This document shows positions 33,151 through 44,699 of a stretch of 64,000 nt of DNA, in pieces (position 1 is the stretch's first letter; each line of letters begins with the position of its first letter). This DNA is from Nageia nagi (Eukaryota > Pinophyta), in assembly GCA_050084985.1 (NCBI GenBank), contig JBITNC010000001.1:62372001-62436000 (forward strand), in the 5' to 3' direction. The notes under the pieces were generated by a model. The model worked only from the letters and a program-made list of their open reading frames with translations. It was not told where the DNA came from and did no database searches. A program made the position numbers and the translations under genes.

Positions 33151-33689
33151 GTTTATGGATATGATCTTCCTAGTGCTCCTAAATCATATCAAAATGTAGA
33201 GAGATGAGAATTTGTAGTAAAAATTCCATTTTTATTGAAAAATAAATGAATTAAGAACACACTTGGATGTTTCCTAGGCCCCTACCTTACAAACATGCTC
33301 TTGTCTAACTCAAGTGAGGTTCAAAAGGGATTTAAAGTGATTCAAAATAGATCAATCGTTCAAAATGGATTCATGCATTGCTTTGAGATGAAATTGCTTC
33401 ATAAGATTAAAAGTTTTTCAAAATGCATATGGTACAAAATGATTTCCCCCCTCCATTTTTGTTTTTCCATGTATTAATTTTTAATTTTATTTTAAGGTAA
33501 TTTTTAAAAATAATTCAAAACCTCCCTATTAAAAATAATACAATGCTTTTGAATTATCATTAAAATTTTATCCATCATATATAGTTTTACCACCATTATA
33601 TTTTAGGAGAGGTTGTAAATTGTTTTCTTATGTTATATGATGATGATTAACCACCATTGTATTATTGTCACTCTTAATGCCCCTTTTTG

Positions 33690-33825
33690 GTGTAATGGAA
33701 GTCAACACAACAAAAGGTAAGAAGATAGTCCATGGCATCTATTACACACCAAATTCAAAACATAATTGGTTGAATGTAGGGAATTTATTTGGAAAGAACA
33801 AGAAGATATTTTTTGGATAGGTGGT
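33690..33825 (+). pseudogene. Small Copia protease-region fragment
   Basis: Reads VMEVNTTKGKKIVHGIYY, then NSKHNWLNVGNLFGKNKKI. This matches the C-terminal protease segment of Copia pol (G-K-x-I-x-x-V-Y-Y-V-P-x-x-K-H-N-L-L-S-V-G-Q). No adjacent gag, integrase or LTR was recognised, so it is an isolated remnant. Confidence 0.6.
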
Positions 33826-36526
33826 GTTTAGAGACACCATTATAATAATAATATGCTTTAGTATCCTAAGATGAGAATCTGATAGGGACTTAATCTTATG
33901 ATAATTTCATCCCTTTCTCCTCTTTTTATACCTTGATTAGCTTCTTATTCTTAATATTTGAATTATTTTATTATATATACCATAAATATGATTTTATAAT
34001 AAATAAAAAATTACTTTTAGGTGTATACAATACCTATCTACATGATTTTGTAAAAATATAGATGTGATAAAATTTCTTCAAAATAAAATCAATCTCAAAA
34101 AGTGAAAGTGGAGAATGGTTTTTATATATGCCTAAAAATGAATTATTACTTATTAAATAATTCATTTTATAACATCAATGATATTTATTGTAAAAAGGGG
34201 TTAAAATATACCCAATGCAATGTAATAAATGTAATGGACCATTGTACAATGTAAAAGGTGTTGAATATTAAGAAAGATACCTTAAACCATGTAATATGCA
34301 ATGATCTCAAGAATCAAAGAAGACCAAGATGTTGCTATAAAGACACATCAAAATAAATGCAAGAGACATCATGCAATGGCATTAAAAATACCAAGAGAGA
34401 CTTCAACAAATGCAAGATTGTTCTATCCTACCAACAATAATGTTTTGTAACACCACCTTTGTATAGATCTGTTAAACCCTTTGACTCACTCTCTAATATC
34501 TTTTATTCCATTTTTCGATCTACTTATTCCACATAGCCAACAATGTGGTATCTTTAGGTCATTGGTGACATGCATTGTTATGAATTATGTGTGATGGTTG
34601 TTGAATGATCTCTATTATTTCACATTAATGCAACTATGATGAAGGTAAATTATTTATCTTTGTTCATTTGATACCATATTTTTGATATATGCTTCAATAA
34701 ATATATTGTAGAAAAATAGTGCATCAATTTATCATGTGTGCATTATTTTGGTCTACAATTTTAAGATATCATTTATGGTTTAAAATTAATGGCTTGTAAT
34801 GTTTGTGAAACCCATGTCCATTTAACAAATGATTTCTTAGAAAAATCTCCTCATCAAAGGAAGTAACAAAGAATAACTAATAACAAAAAATATTGATATG
34901 AAATAGAACTAAAATTATAAAATAATAAAAGGAAAGATGTAATAAAAGGAAAGGGGAAGGAATAAGAAGAGACTTCAAGAAATTTAGGGGACTAAATTTT
35001 TATGGAATCACAAGAACTATTAAAAAAGGTAAAGGAGAGAATTGAAAGGAAAGAGGAATCCAAATAAAATATAAAGGAATTACTTCAAAGTTCCAAATAA
35101 TATTACAATGGAGATAGCATACCATAAAAAATAAGAATACCACTAAAAACTTCTAGAGTCATAAATACTAAAAACTCAACTAGGTCAAAATCTGATCAAT
35201 GAAAAAGAGAATAACCATTTCTTAACACTATAATTATGCACAAACATGATTTAGATATAAATATAAAATTAAATATAAAGAACAAAGAGGAGCTATTAGA
35301 GATTGTAGTAATTGAAAAAAAAAGAGTTGGAATGGACACTAGGACAAAATAGAAAGAGAGGAAGAAAAATAAGACCTGGTAAGTAAAGAATAAGCTCAAG
35401 TATAAAAATAATAAGAAAAATAGTATAATTGGGAAAAGAAAATGTAGGGAGAAAATTATCATCAGTGAAAAGTAGAAAAGAAATTGAAAGAGGTGTAATT
35501 AATGGGACATAATAAACTAGATAGAATAAAGTGGAGGTATGAAATCCACCTCAAAATCTAAATGATAGGGGAATCTTATTAAAAGTAAAACTCCAAATGG
35601 GGAAGCACTATCCAAGTAACCAATATCACATATATGTAACTTTAGATCTTTCTTGAAAATTAATTGCAACTAAATTTTATAATATTTTATTTTAAAGAGT
35701 TAAAATTATATTTTCTATTATACACCTTTTCTATAGTGATCCAAAACTAGATCATATAATCAATGCCAAATATCATAGGAGTGAGGAATTGATGAATCCT
35801 CATGTTTGTGTGGTGTTTTGAACTTTTCCTAATGGTCTGATTGTTTTATTTTAGCTAGAATCTATCACAAAAATAGATCATTCATATTTGAAAATGTATA
35901 ACATTTAATAGAGATATCTAATTAAGTTGATTCTTTCTTTATTGATAATTCCTTAAATATACCTTTCCAACTAGTATATGTATGTCTACTTTTATTAAAT
36001 ATTTTACCTTCATTTAAGTTCTAGTCCTACAAACTATTCATTTCTAAAATATTGTTTAAAATGATTTGTACACTATTCTACACACCACCAACATTATCGG
36101 ATCAATAGAATTTTGAGGCATGTGAATGGTCATAATAGTTTAATGGAGGTAGATAAAGTGTAGAGTCTCTAAAATGTGAAGAGATGGGTCTGGAAATAAA
36201 AAAAATGCATCCTTAAGGAGCATTTGGAAAATATTGAATTATTATTCCATAAGATGGAGAGTTTTAAGGATAAAGATTTTAGAAATATAATCCTTAAGGA
36301 TTATGGTATTTGTAATATAGTAGTATTATTTACTATATTTAGTAAATTAGTAGCTTAGGATAAAGTGGAATTCTAAGTATCATAGATTAGAGAATATGAA
36401 GAGTTCCTGCGAGATCTTAAGGGCCACCTAAGAAGGGGAATACCTAAAGTTATTTGGTTATGTATTTATTCTTATTTTGAAGCTAATACAATAATTTTTA
36501 TCATGGATTTAATGAAAAACTTATCA
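33826..36526. other. Stretch without a recognisable gene, includes a purine-rich tract
   Basis: AT-rich. From about 34860 to 35480 the plus strand is strongly purine-rich (GGAAAGGGGAAGG, GAAAGAGAGGAAG and similar). This produces the hydrophobic minus-strand frame at 35196-35462 as a composition effect. The end of the stretch should be the 5' LTR of the Copia at 36527, ending TTATCA at 36526, but its start was not found. Confidence 0.5.
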
Positions 36527-36949
36527 TTGGTATCAGATTCTAGTTCAAATCTCTTTAACTCCATGAAATCAAAGGTAAATTCTACCCAAATTGTTTTGAA
36601 AATATTTATCCTACATTTTTTTAATCAAATTTGATTCTTGAAATTAATTTTTAATTTCATATTTGGACTTCTCTCTTTGTTTTGATCAATTTTATATATA
36701 ATATAACCTATTTTAGAGAAAAAATGATGAAGTTATGCATATTTGAAGGTTTCAACTTATAACTAGTTTGTGGTTTTTCAAATAGTTTTCAAAGTCTATT
36801 AATAGTATTTTTTATATATGTATTTAAAAAAATAAAAAGACCTTGCACACTATTTCTATAGGAAAATGTTCTTAAATTGGTTGATTCCACACTTCATGAA
36901 AAATAGAGGAAAACCATAGCCTAGGTTAGCCTAGATTCCATTCCATTTG

Positions 36950-37400
36950 TTTTCATGTTGCCTGTGGAGTGGATAAAAATCAAACACCTTATGCCTTCTA
37001 GACCTACTAGATGACCTACCACTAGTATAATAAACTATCATTGAAGTCCCTAGTTCACTCACCCACCTACATGCATGTTTGGCTTCACCACCCTACCTAT
37101 GTATTACAACATAGATAGTTCAACTACTCACCAACCAACCACCCCTACACTCTATCACATGCCTCAAGACTTTGACCCATCATCTAGTTGACTACCTAAC
37201 CTAGCACCCGCATGTCATTTCCAATCCAACATGCATTACCTAAAACTTCACTAACTACCACATGGAATTCCTATCAATCATCTAGTCAACTCCACATCGG
37301 TGCAATGTCACCTACCATGTAAGCATCCACCACATCATCACCCTACCACATCAACATCAATCCTACCACATTAACCCCCTTGCACAATCAACATTATGCA
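36950..37400 (+). other. C-rich leader tract of truncated Copia
   Basis: The plus strand is rich in CCTACCACAT- and CACCCTACC-like phrases over about 450 bp between PBS and gag. No open frame. It stands out from the A/T-rich surroundings. Confidence 0.5.
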
Positions 37401-37659
37401 TCAAAACAATTTCTTATTCAGCATTTTGAGGTATTTTTTAGCCTTTTCCAAAATTTAAAGAGTATTTTGACCATAACTAATTCAATTATTATCCTATTTT
37501 GATGATTTGTTTCCTTAGATCTAGAATTTTTATGGATATAGTTTGAGATGGTTTCAAGACCTTGGAAACCTTGAAACTTTTATATTTTCATAAAATATAG
37601 AAAAGTATATAATTTATGTAATTTTATTTTTGGGGAAAATATCAATTAAAATTGAAACT

Positions 37660-38110
37660 TTTTGAGAAATTAAACCAAATCAACTTATGCCAAGGAGCTT
37701 GTTTGATTGTAGCTTCGGTTAGTGAAGAGGTTACCTGCCACATTAGCTCAATTGATGGTGCTTGGAATGCATTGAAGAAACTAAATGAATTATTTGACTC
37801 CAATTTTGAATAATAATTAATTCAACTATAGTTGAATCATTTTAGCCTAAAGTCAAAAAATGATGATCCCATGGTGTTGATTTCTCATATTAGAGCAATA
37901 ATGCATGACATTAACTCTATTAGTGTGAAGATTGACATTGCTCTTGTAATTTTGATTAAGGAATTGTACCTTATATATTTGAATTATCTTGAATTGTTGC
38001 AAGCTAGTGGTAACATGGAATCATATTTGATGCTTTGGTGGATAAGATAACAGAATGTGAGAAGGCTTTTGTAAGAAATCTAAATATCCTACTTCAAATA
38101 CATTGTATAT
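37660..38110 (+). pseudogene. Copia gag fragment (broken)
   Basis: A UBN2-type gag segment with the AWNALKKLNELFDS block near 37760-37800 and an open frame from 37832 (MNHFSLKSKNDDPMVLISHI) to 38050. No knuckle with the expected Cys/His spacing was recognised after it, although a Gly/Arg/His-rich piece lies near 38160-38200. Confidence 0.65.
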
Positions 38111-38429
38111 TGCATAAAAGGGGAATAATGTTGCATATGATTTTTCACAAGATGAAATAAGTCACCATGGCCATGGTAGGAGAAATCATAGAGGAAAGGG
38201 GGATTGATTGAATCAATGTGATCATGATGTAAGCAAAAATCTTCATTATACCAGATATGATAGAAAAAAGCATAAAGTTGTAACCTATCAAACTCCTTGG
38301 GAGAAGATCAAAGAAATAAATAAAAAATGAGGGAAAGAAAAGAGTAAGGATTTTAATTCTATTCATTATGTTATAGCTAAATGTAACACTACAATTGAAA
38401 ATTTATGTAATATTTCATTTACACATTGG

Positions 38430-39540
38430 GAGGATGCATAGTTCCTTAATACTAGAATGACATGTCACATGTCATTTCATTGAGACGTTTTTGAATATAG
38501 TCATTTCATTGAGACTTTTTTGAATATATGAATACCAACATCAATGGTGTGGTATATTTTGTTGATATATCTAGTATTAAACCCTCAGGTACTAATAATA
38601 TGAGACTAAAGTTTCCAATCCTTTCAGATATGATTCTTTGTGATGTTCTCTACTATCCTGAATTATGAAGGAACTTTTTATCTATTGTGGTATGTAAGAT
38701 TTGGGTATCTCAATTTTGATGATCTTCATTTTTTGCAAAAGAAAGGTGTATCAAGATTGCCCACCATTTCTAGGTACATAAAACCTTATGAGGCATGTGT
38801 CCTAGGAAATCAAAATAAGCAACCTTTTCCTTATTCATAATTTAGAGCATGTAGAAAACTAAAACTCCTACACTTTGATTTTTATGGACCATTGCCTATC
38901 CCTTATACTATTGGAAATAAATATATGATGAGTCTCATATATGATTACACTAGGATATGTTGGGTGTATTTGTTGAAGAATAAGTTTGAATATTTTGAAA
39001 AGTTTAAGCAATTTCATATGATGATTGATAAAAAGGCTCACATTCATATTGGCACACTTCATTCTAATAATGGAGGTGAATAAATATTAGCTAAATTCAA
39101 AAACTATCATAGTTAACATAGAATCAAGCATCAAATAATTGATCCCTATAATTCAAAACAAAATGGTGTAGCTAAGAGGATGAATAGAACCTTGTTGAAT
39201 ATGAATTAGGCAACATTATTTTTCAAGAATGTGAGAATGATGTTTTAGGGTGATGTTGTTCTATATGTAATGTATCTCAAAAATAGATGTCTATGTCATG
39301 CTCTTGGCAACAAGATCCATATGAAATATGGTTTTTCCATGTTCCTTCAGTTTAACATTTCAAGATTTTTGGTTCCATCTATTATGCCTTATTACCTAAG
39401 GAACAAAGAAGAAAATATGGTGCCAGGAGTCAAAAATGTATTTTCTTGGGGTACTCAGTTACTAACAAGGGCTATAAGCTTTATGATGAGATGAATAAGA
39501 AGTTACTCTTTGTAAGGGATGTCATGTTTCTTAAATGTTC
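38430..39540 (+). pseudogene. Copia protease and integrase (broken)
   Basis: The protease active-site region reads LNTRMTCHMSFH (about 38445-38480), where relatives have D-T-G, so it is dead. KPSGTNNMRLKFP and CDVLYYPEL follow. GAG-pre-integrase is at 38640-38840 (WYVRFGYLNFDDLHFLQKK). The integrase core has DYTRICW (first Asp kept), SNNGGE (second Asp now Asn) and NGVAKRMNRT (third acid Glu now Lys, about 39165-39190). The reading frame is open at 38892-39083 and 39270-39494. Confidence 0.8.
38471..38528. repeat. 29-bp tandem duplication
   Basis: GTCATTTCATTGAGAC...TGAATATA occurs twice in tandem (38471-38499 and 38500-38528) with a single G/T difference. It lies inside the decayed protease region and adds a local duplication to it. 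Confidence 0.85.
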
Positions 39541-40049
39541 CAAGAGTGACACAACTATTGAGTGATAGCTTGATCACCTTGATAAGTTTACCTTTGGAAA
39601 TTACATTTTTGAAGTAGATTATGAGATTCTAAATCTTGATAGGTGGATCCCTATATTGGATCAATATTTAGAATCTATATCACTTGTGCTATATTTTGAA
39701 TAAAATTTTCCTACAACATATGAACCTCCTACATAGCAACAATCTTCTTCCTCTTCATCAATTCCAATAGCTCCTTTGGATGATGTGATTGATGGTATTG
39801 GTAGGTCAAGCCTTGATGGTACATAAGAACCTCCTCAACCTATTGATTAACTAGAAACATCACAAAATATTTCAAGTGGCTCTCCAAAATACTTTAAAGT
39901 GTTCATCCTAATGAAGTGGGAAAGATGGGAACTAGTAGTTCTTATAGAGAAAGACTAGAAGATGGAGAAGTAGAGGATTCCAATTCAGGTGACGATATTA
40001 ATGATATGGAATGGTTATTTGATTATGAATTGAATGTTTATATCAATTC

Positions 40050-40210
40050 CAAACTAAATTAATTTAAAGAAGTATTTTCTCATGATGTATGAAAAGATGT
40101 TATGAAGAAGGAGTATGATGCTCTCATCAAGAAGAGGGATTGGAAGTTGGTGGATCCTCCATATGGAACCAAACCTATTGGATGCAAGTGGGTTTACAAA
40201 AATAAGTAGA
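40050..40210 (+). pseudogene. N-terminal Copia RT fragment
   Basis: Reads FKEVFSHDV, then KKEYDALIKKRDWKLVDPP and GCKWVYKNK: the start of a Copia RT domain. Readability ends abruptly near 40205, where an AT-rich repeat begins; the catalytic YVDD part is absent. Confidence 0.75.
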
Positions 40211-40219
40211 AATTAGACA

Positions 40220-40395
40220 ACTAAAAATTAATAAAGTAGTTAATAATAATAATTTAATATTCTAAAAAAAATAAATTGATAAAATAGATGATAATCATGA
40301 TAATAATCATTATCTCAAGTTGGCTGATAATTTAATATTCCAAAATAAATAAATTGATAAAGTAGATAATAATAATAATTTAATCTTGATCAAAG
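40220..40395. repeat. AT-rich direct repeats at the truncation point
   Basis: The phrases AATAATAATAATTTAATATTC and AATAAATTGATAAARTAGAT occur twice in about 170 bp. The array abuts the broken end of the Copia RT fragment, so it may mark the breakpoint. Confidence 0.6.
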
Positions 40396-40954
40396 GTTTG
40401 TACTGCTCCATTATAAAATATGGAGGGATCTTATGATATTATGAAGGTTTGAGCTTATCAAGTAGGTGATTTTATGAAGATATTTGTGCCTTAGGAGGTC
40501 TCTTACACCTATGGGCTCAAGCTTGAGCTATCTATTTATTGTTATTAGTTAAGCAAGGGATCAAGCACCTTTCCACTTACATAGTTTGGTTAGAAATAGT
40601 GGTGGATGACATTCAAAGTAGGGCTTGAGTGGGTGTTAAATAATCAATGGGATTAAGGGCCATGATATTTTGAATAGGTGATATTTATATACCATGAATA
40701 TGTAACTCAAAATAAATTCCCATAGGTTGTAAATGCCATGCATATGTAATGCTATAGAGCTTCAAGATTTTGGAGAGGGTTTTTGATGTGTAAATTCTAT
40801 GGTATATTGGTAAGAATGAATACAGATATGAACTATGGAGCTATCTAAGACATCATAGCATAGCCTCTTCACATAAGAGGCTACAATTGATATTGATCCC
40901 CCTATAGAGGTAGAAAGGTAAGAGGAAACGATTTGCCTAAAAATTCAAAACTCC
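40396..40954. other. Stretch without a recognisable gene
   Basis: No coding homology or RNA gene seen. Confidence 0.4.
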
Positions 40955-41560
40955 ATCATCAATCAATTTGTAGAAAGAGGAAAATTCAAACTTGTTAGTA
41001 GGATTCATGGTGCCCATACTAATAATGATTTAATTCAAAAATGGGTAAAGTTGAATTGGAAAATTAAAGGGAATGTGGAGGTAATCACAATTCCCGATGA
41101 TCATATCATATTTATTTTTAATATTAAGGTATATTATGATTACATTTTGAGCTTGCCATGATTTTTTGAAAAGAGATGATTATTCTTGGAGAAATGGAAG
41201 ATAGGATTCAACCTTACCAAAGTAAAAAAAAATGACTCCTCTAATTTAGGTGACCCTTTCACGTCTTCATTTTGAATTCAAGAACTACAAAGTATTTGAA
41301 GGAATTGTAAATTTTTTTAGCAAATTCATTATAATAGATGAAGTCAAAAAATCTCAAACAAGACTTATAGAAGCCATATTTTATGTTATGATTGAATTTA
41401 GTGTTAAGCTTCTAAATCTTGTAACACTCAAATCAAATATAGATGAATGGATTCAATAATTAAATTTTAAAAATAATAATTTCCTATGTTTAGTATGTAA
41501 TCAGGTTTTGCATAATACCAAATCATGCCTTGTTCAATAAGAATGATAACCAAAACTATG
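40955..41560 (+). pseudogene. DUF4283 plus CCHC knuckle fragment (LINE ORF1-like)
   Basis: Translation across frames shows NQFVERGKFKLVSRIHG, QKWVKLNWKIKGNVEV, FFEKR, LFLEKWKIGFNL (about 41160-41215), then the open frame 41250-41459 with FEGIVNFFSKFIIIDE and TLKSNIDEWIQ. A CX2CX4HX4C knuckle (CLVCNQVLHNTKSC, about 41485-41530) follows. DUF4283 followed by a zinc knuckle is characteristic of ORF1 in plant L1-type LINEs and of related free-standing genes. Tryptophans at expected places have become stops. No endonuclease or RT was seen downstream. Confidence 0.75.
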
Positions 41561-42412
41561 AATAATACAAAATCTATATTAGTTTAAAATATTATGTAAT
41601 CTATCTCATCTTGTAGAGCTCCTCTCTAACCTTTTTGCACTTCAAATGGATCGAAAATCTGACTCCATATGCAAAAGATATAGGGATTCAATGTTTTATT
41701 AGTTTTAATTAAAAAAATGAGAAGATAAAATTAAATATGGGTCCCACTATTGTACCTTGTATCAACCAATCAAATGGTCGATAGGGTTCTTATCTACAAC
41801 CAAGAATCTATTGGAAAATGGAAAGGAAGAATAGAGGAACAAAAGCTAAGTAATTTTTCCATACTAAAAAGGGATCGATTCTTTTATTAAGAAGAATTCA
41901 TACAAGTTGGTTACAATGATATATTTATTACACACTTAGCACTCACACACTTTTTATAACCTTGGTTCTCTTCTTATCAAGCCCATTTGGTATCTATTGA
42001 GTCATTTCCTTTAGGTCAAAGCTAACAAAAATGGATAATTAATAGTATTTGATCATTAACTACTAATTAGAGTTGACTGAATTACATCATGAAATTCTCT
42101 CCTACTAACATCCTTCCCAACTTAATACTTTGGTTCATCCTTGATCTAGGTATCAATACTTTATACCATCAACAAGATACCTTAAATGCAATAATTCTAT
42201 GAAGTCACTCCTAAGTTCTTCAGATCCTTACAATAACGATAGGGTTCATTTTAAGAGCCCTTCCTCAAAAGTAACTTGGAAAAATTTTGGCAAATCAGAT
42301 TCATAGGTAAGGTAATTTTAAAGAAATTGTAAAAATTACAAAGGTTAATTTGAATATATAAAAAAAAGTCATAGATTTTTTTGGTAAATTTAAAGAGTTT
42401 CATTACAGTATG

Positions 42413-42483
42413 CTATCGAGCAATAGTAGTTTGCTACCAGACAATAATAGTCTACTACCAAGCGATAGTAGTCTACTATCATG
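42413..42483. repeat. 21-bp tandem repeat, three units plus a partial
   Basis: Units start CTATCGAGCAATAGTAG, CTACCAGACAATAATAG and CTACCAAGCGATAGTAG at 42413, 42434 and 42455, with a partial fourth unit (CTATCATG). The motif CTACCAGACAAAAGTAATGAG and CTACCAATTGG-like pieces recur at 43010-43110. Confidence 0.75.
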
Positions 42484-44218
42484 ATGTGAATTTAGCTATA
42501 AGAGACCAACAAAATGGAATTCAATCATATAATATAAATATAATATAATGGAATAAACCTACAAATTGATTCTCCTCTCATTATTGAATTCACACTACTT
42601 CTTCAAAAGAATACAATCCATCATATACCAACCAAAAAACTAAAGTAACCCTAAACTATCTTTTTCTAAAAAAACTTTAAAAAAAATGAGTTGGATTGCA
42701 CCCAAAATTATCATGTGAATCCCTCTTCTTATAATAAAACTTAATTTAAATTATCAAAACTCAACCTAATGTGTAAAAAAATATATTAAAGTTCTAATAT
42801 ATAAAAAAGCCTAAAAATCTTGGGAACATAAAACAAAAGCTAATTTTTGGATGCTAGATGGAGGAGTTAGGTATTGAAAATATGATTTTTGAATGGTATG
42901 GAATGATAATGTTGGCTAGATGAAAAACATGCATATGAATCCATGTTTTAAATTTAAGGCAAACAGAAACCACAGTCAAAAGTTATGGCTCTAGCAAGGT
43001 GCATCATATTGAGTGGTGGCAAGAAGTCTACTACCAATTGGTATCAAACTAATACCAAGCACTAGAAGTATGCTACCAGACAAAAGTAATGAGTAGTAGA
43101 ATGCCACCAAGTGATTTAATAAAAATTTAATTTAAAATTTAAATTTTACTTGGTGACATAGGTTGGAAAAAAAATAATAAAAAAAAAATTTAGTAACATA
43201 GGTATTGTTCTAACCCAAAAAATTCACCATTTTCCATTTTTAGAATTTCTAAAATTCACTTATTGGTAAATATTTATGATTAAAATGATCCCTTAATAAG
43301 GATTGCACTTATTCTTTGGAAATGAGTTTGCCTTTTCTCTATATTCATCAATACTAAAATGCTAGTTTGCAAAAAGTAATTACTAGAATCATACATCATT
43401 TTTATCTCTAGTAATTGGTTGCTTATCCACTTGATCTCATGTAGTTGTATAAGAAACTTAATTAGTATGGACCCAAAAGAATGTCAAAACCAATAATAGA
43501 TCACATAGTCCAAAATAATTTGAGGAGTGGGGCCTAACTAGAAATTTAGCTCATTTATCGTTAAATTAAGTTTGAAGTCTTCTTATAGAAATAGCTATTG
43601 AGCATTGGATTTTATCAGTCACTTCTCTCTGTAAATGTCTAACTCCCAAGCATACAAGTCTCTTTTCTTAAAGAGCTTGATCATAATGATGACTAAGAAA
43701 TTGGTGGGGAATTGTAACACTTTATGCAAGTCCAAGGTGGTAATAGTGTAGATAGGTTCTCTCTTTTTAGTTGTTTCTTTTGTTCCTACAAGATTCGAGT
43801 GAGGTTTTAGAAATTTCTTTAGGTTGATAGATGCTTTGAATTTATCATTAGATTTAGATTCTCTAGAATCTAAACACTTTTGAATTACTAATTTTTGATT
43901 GATAAGGCTATGAAAAGTATTTGCTATAATCAAATACTATCCTCACATGTGGAAACCTTATCATGATCCATCCTAATACTACTTTTATCAATAGAGGGTG
44001 TTAGATCTAGTAGTTTTCAGGGTGGTCTTAGATAGGCTTTCTTGCCACACATTTTATCCATACTTGGGGGGTTTTGTAAGGTCAGTATGAGAAAACAAAT
44101 CAAATTTTGGTGAATTCATATTCATCATATAGAAATGTTTGATGAGCATCTACAATTATTGTTAGGTCCTCCTCTTTAACCCTCATCATCCATCCATCTA
44201 CTTCAGTTTGGTAAGTGG

Positions 44219-44300
44219 TTTGTAATATTAGAATTCTAACATGGTAGATGATTTATAGGTTTGTAATATTAGAATTCTAACATGGTAGATGATTTATAGG
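44219..44300. repeat. Perfect 41-bp tandem duplication
   Basis: 44219-44259 and 44260-44300 are identical (start TTTGTAATATTAG, end ATTTATAGG). Recent replication slippage or end-joining event. Confidence 0.9.
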
Positions 44301-44699
44301 AATTGATGTAGATATAATTTGATACAAGGAAATAATTTAAATGGGCTATGGTCTACATTACAAGCTTCACAATAAAATTGGTAATCCATTGAATTGGTGT
44401 TTCTTGGAGAATAGTGTCAAAAATTTCATCTAAGTCACCAAGCATGTTTGTTCCTTATTGTTAATTCCTTTTTATAGGTACCTTATTTCTATTCATTTTG
44501 TTTATCAATTTACATTACTTCCTCATTTTAATAATCATTTTTAAGTTATTTCTCAACTTCTTTTTTTTATACTTTTATTAACCTCATCATAACTTACACG
44601 AAAAAGAGGGCCTTCATTATATTACTTCAAAATAATATAATCATCCACATATCCTTCACTAATAACTAACTTCTAGTACCTATGGTGTTATGTTCTATT

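Larger units (their letters stand above)
36527..40210 (+). mobile_element. 3'-truncated Copia retrotransposon
   Basis: A PBS (TTGGTATCAGA at 36527-36537) follows an LTR-like end. After about 1.1 kb of leader come gag (37660-38110), protease (38430-38690), GAG-pre-integrase and integrase (38640-39540), and only the first part of RT (40050-40200). RT stops being readable after GCKWVYKNK and no RNase H, PPT or 3' LTR follows. Heavily decayed throughout. Confidence 0.78.
41561..44690. other. Stretch without a recognisable gene
   Basis: AT-rich with small repeats (21-bp tandem units at 42413-42483, relatives near 43010-43110, a 41-bp duplication at 44219-44300). The 104-codon minus-strand frame at 43619-43933 has no recognised motif. 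It may be the 3' end of the older Gypsy element on the right, but its LTR was not found. Confidence 0.45.

Noticed and set aside
35196-35462. An 88-residue minus-strand membrane protein
   Set aside because: Antisense of a purine-rich tract, which automatically gives Phe/Leu/Ser codons.
42413-42483. CRISPR-like array
   Set aside because: Units are adjacent 21-mers without spacers, in plant nuclear DNA.
43619-43933. A 104-residue minus-strand gene
   Set aside because: No recognisable motif and surrounded by decayed repeats; probably chance or a remnant of the older Gypsy 3' ORF.
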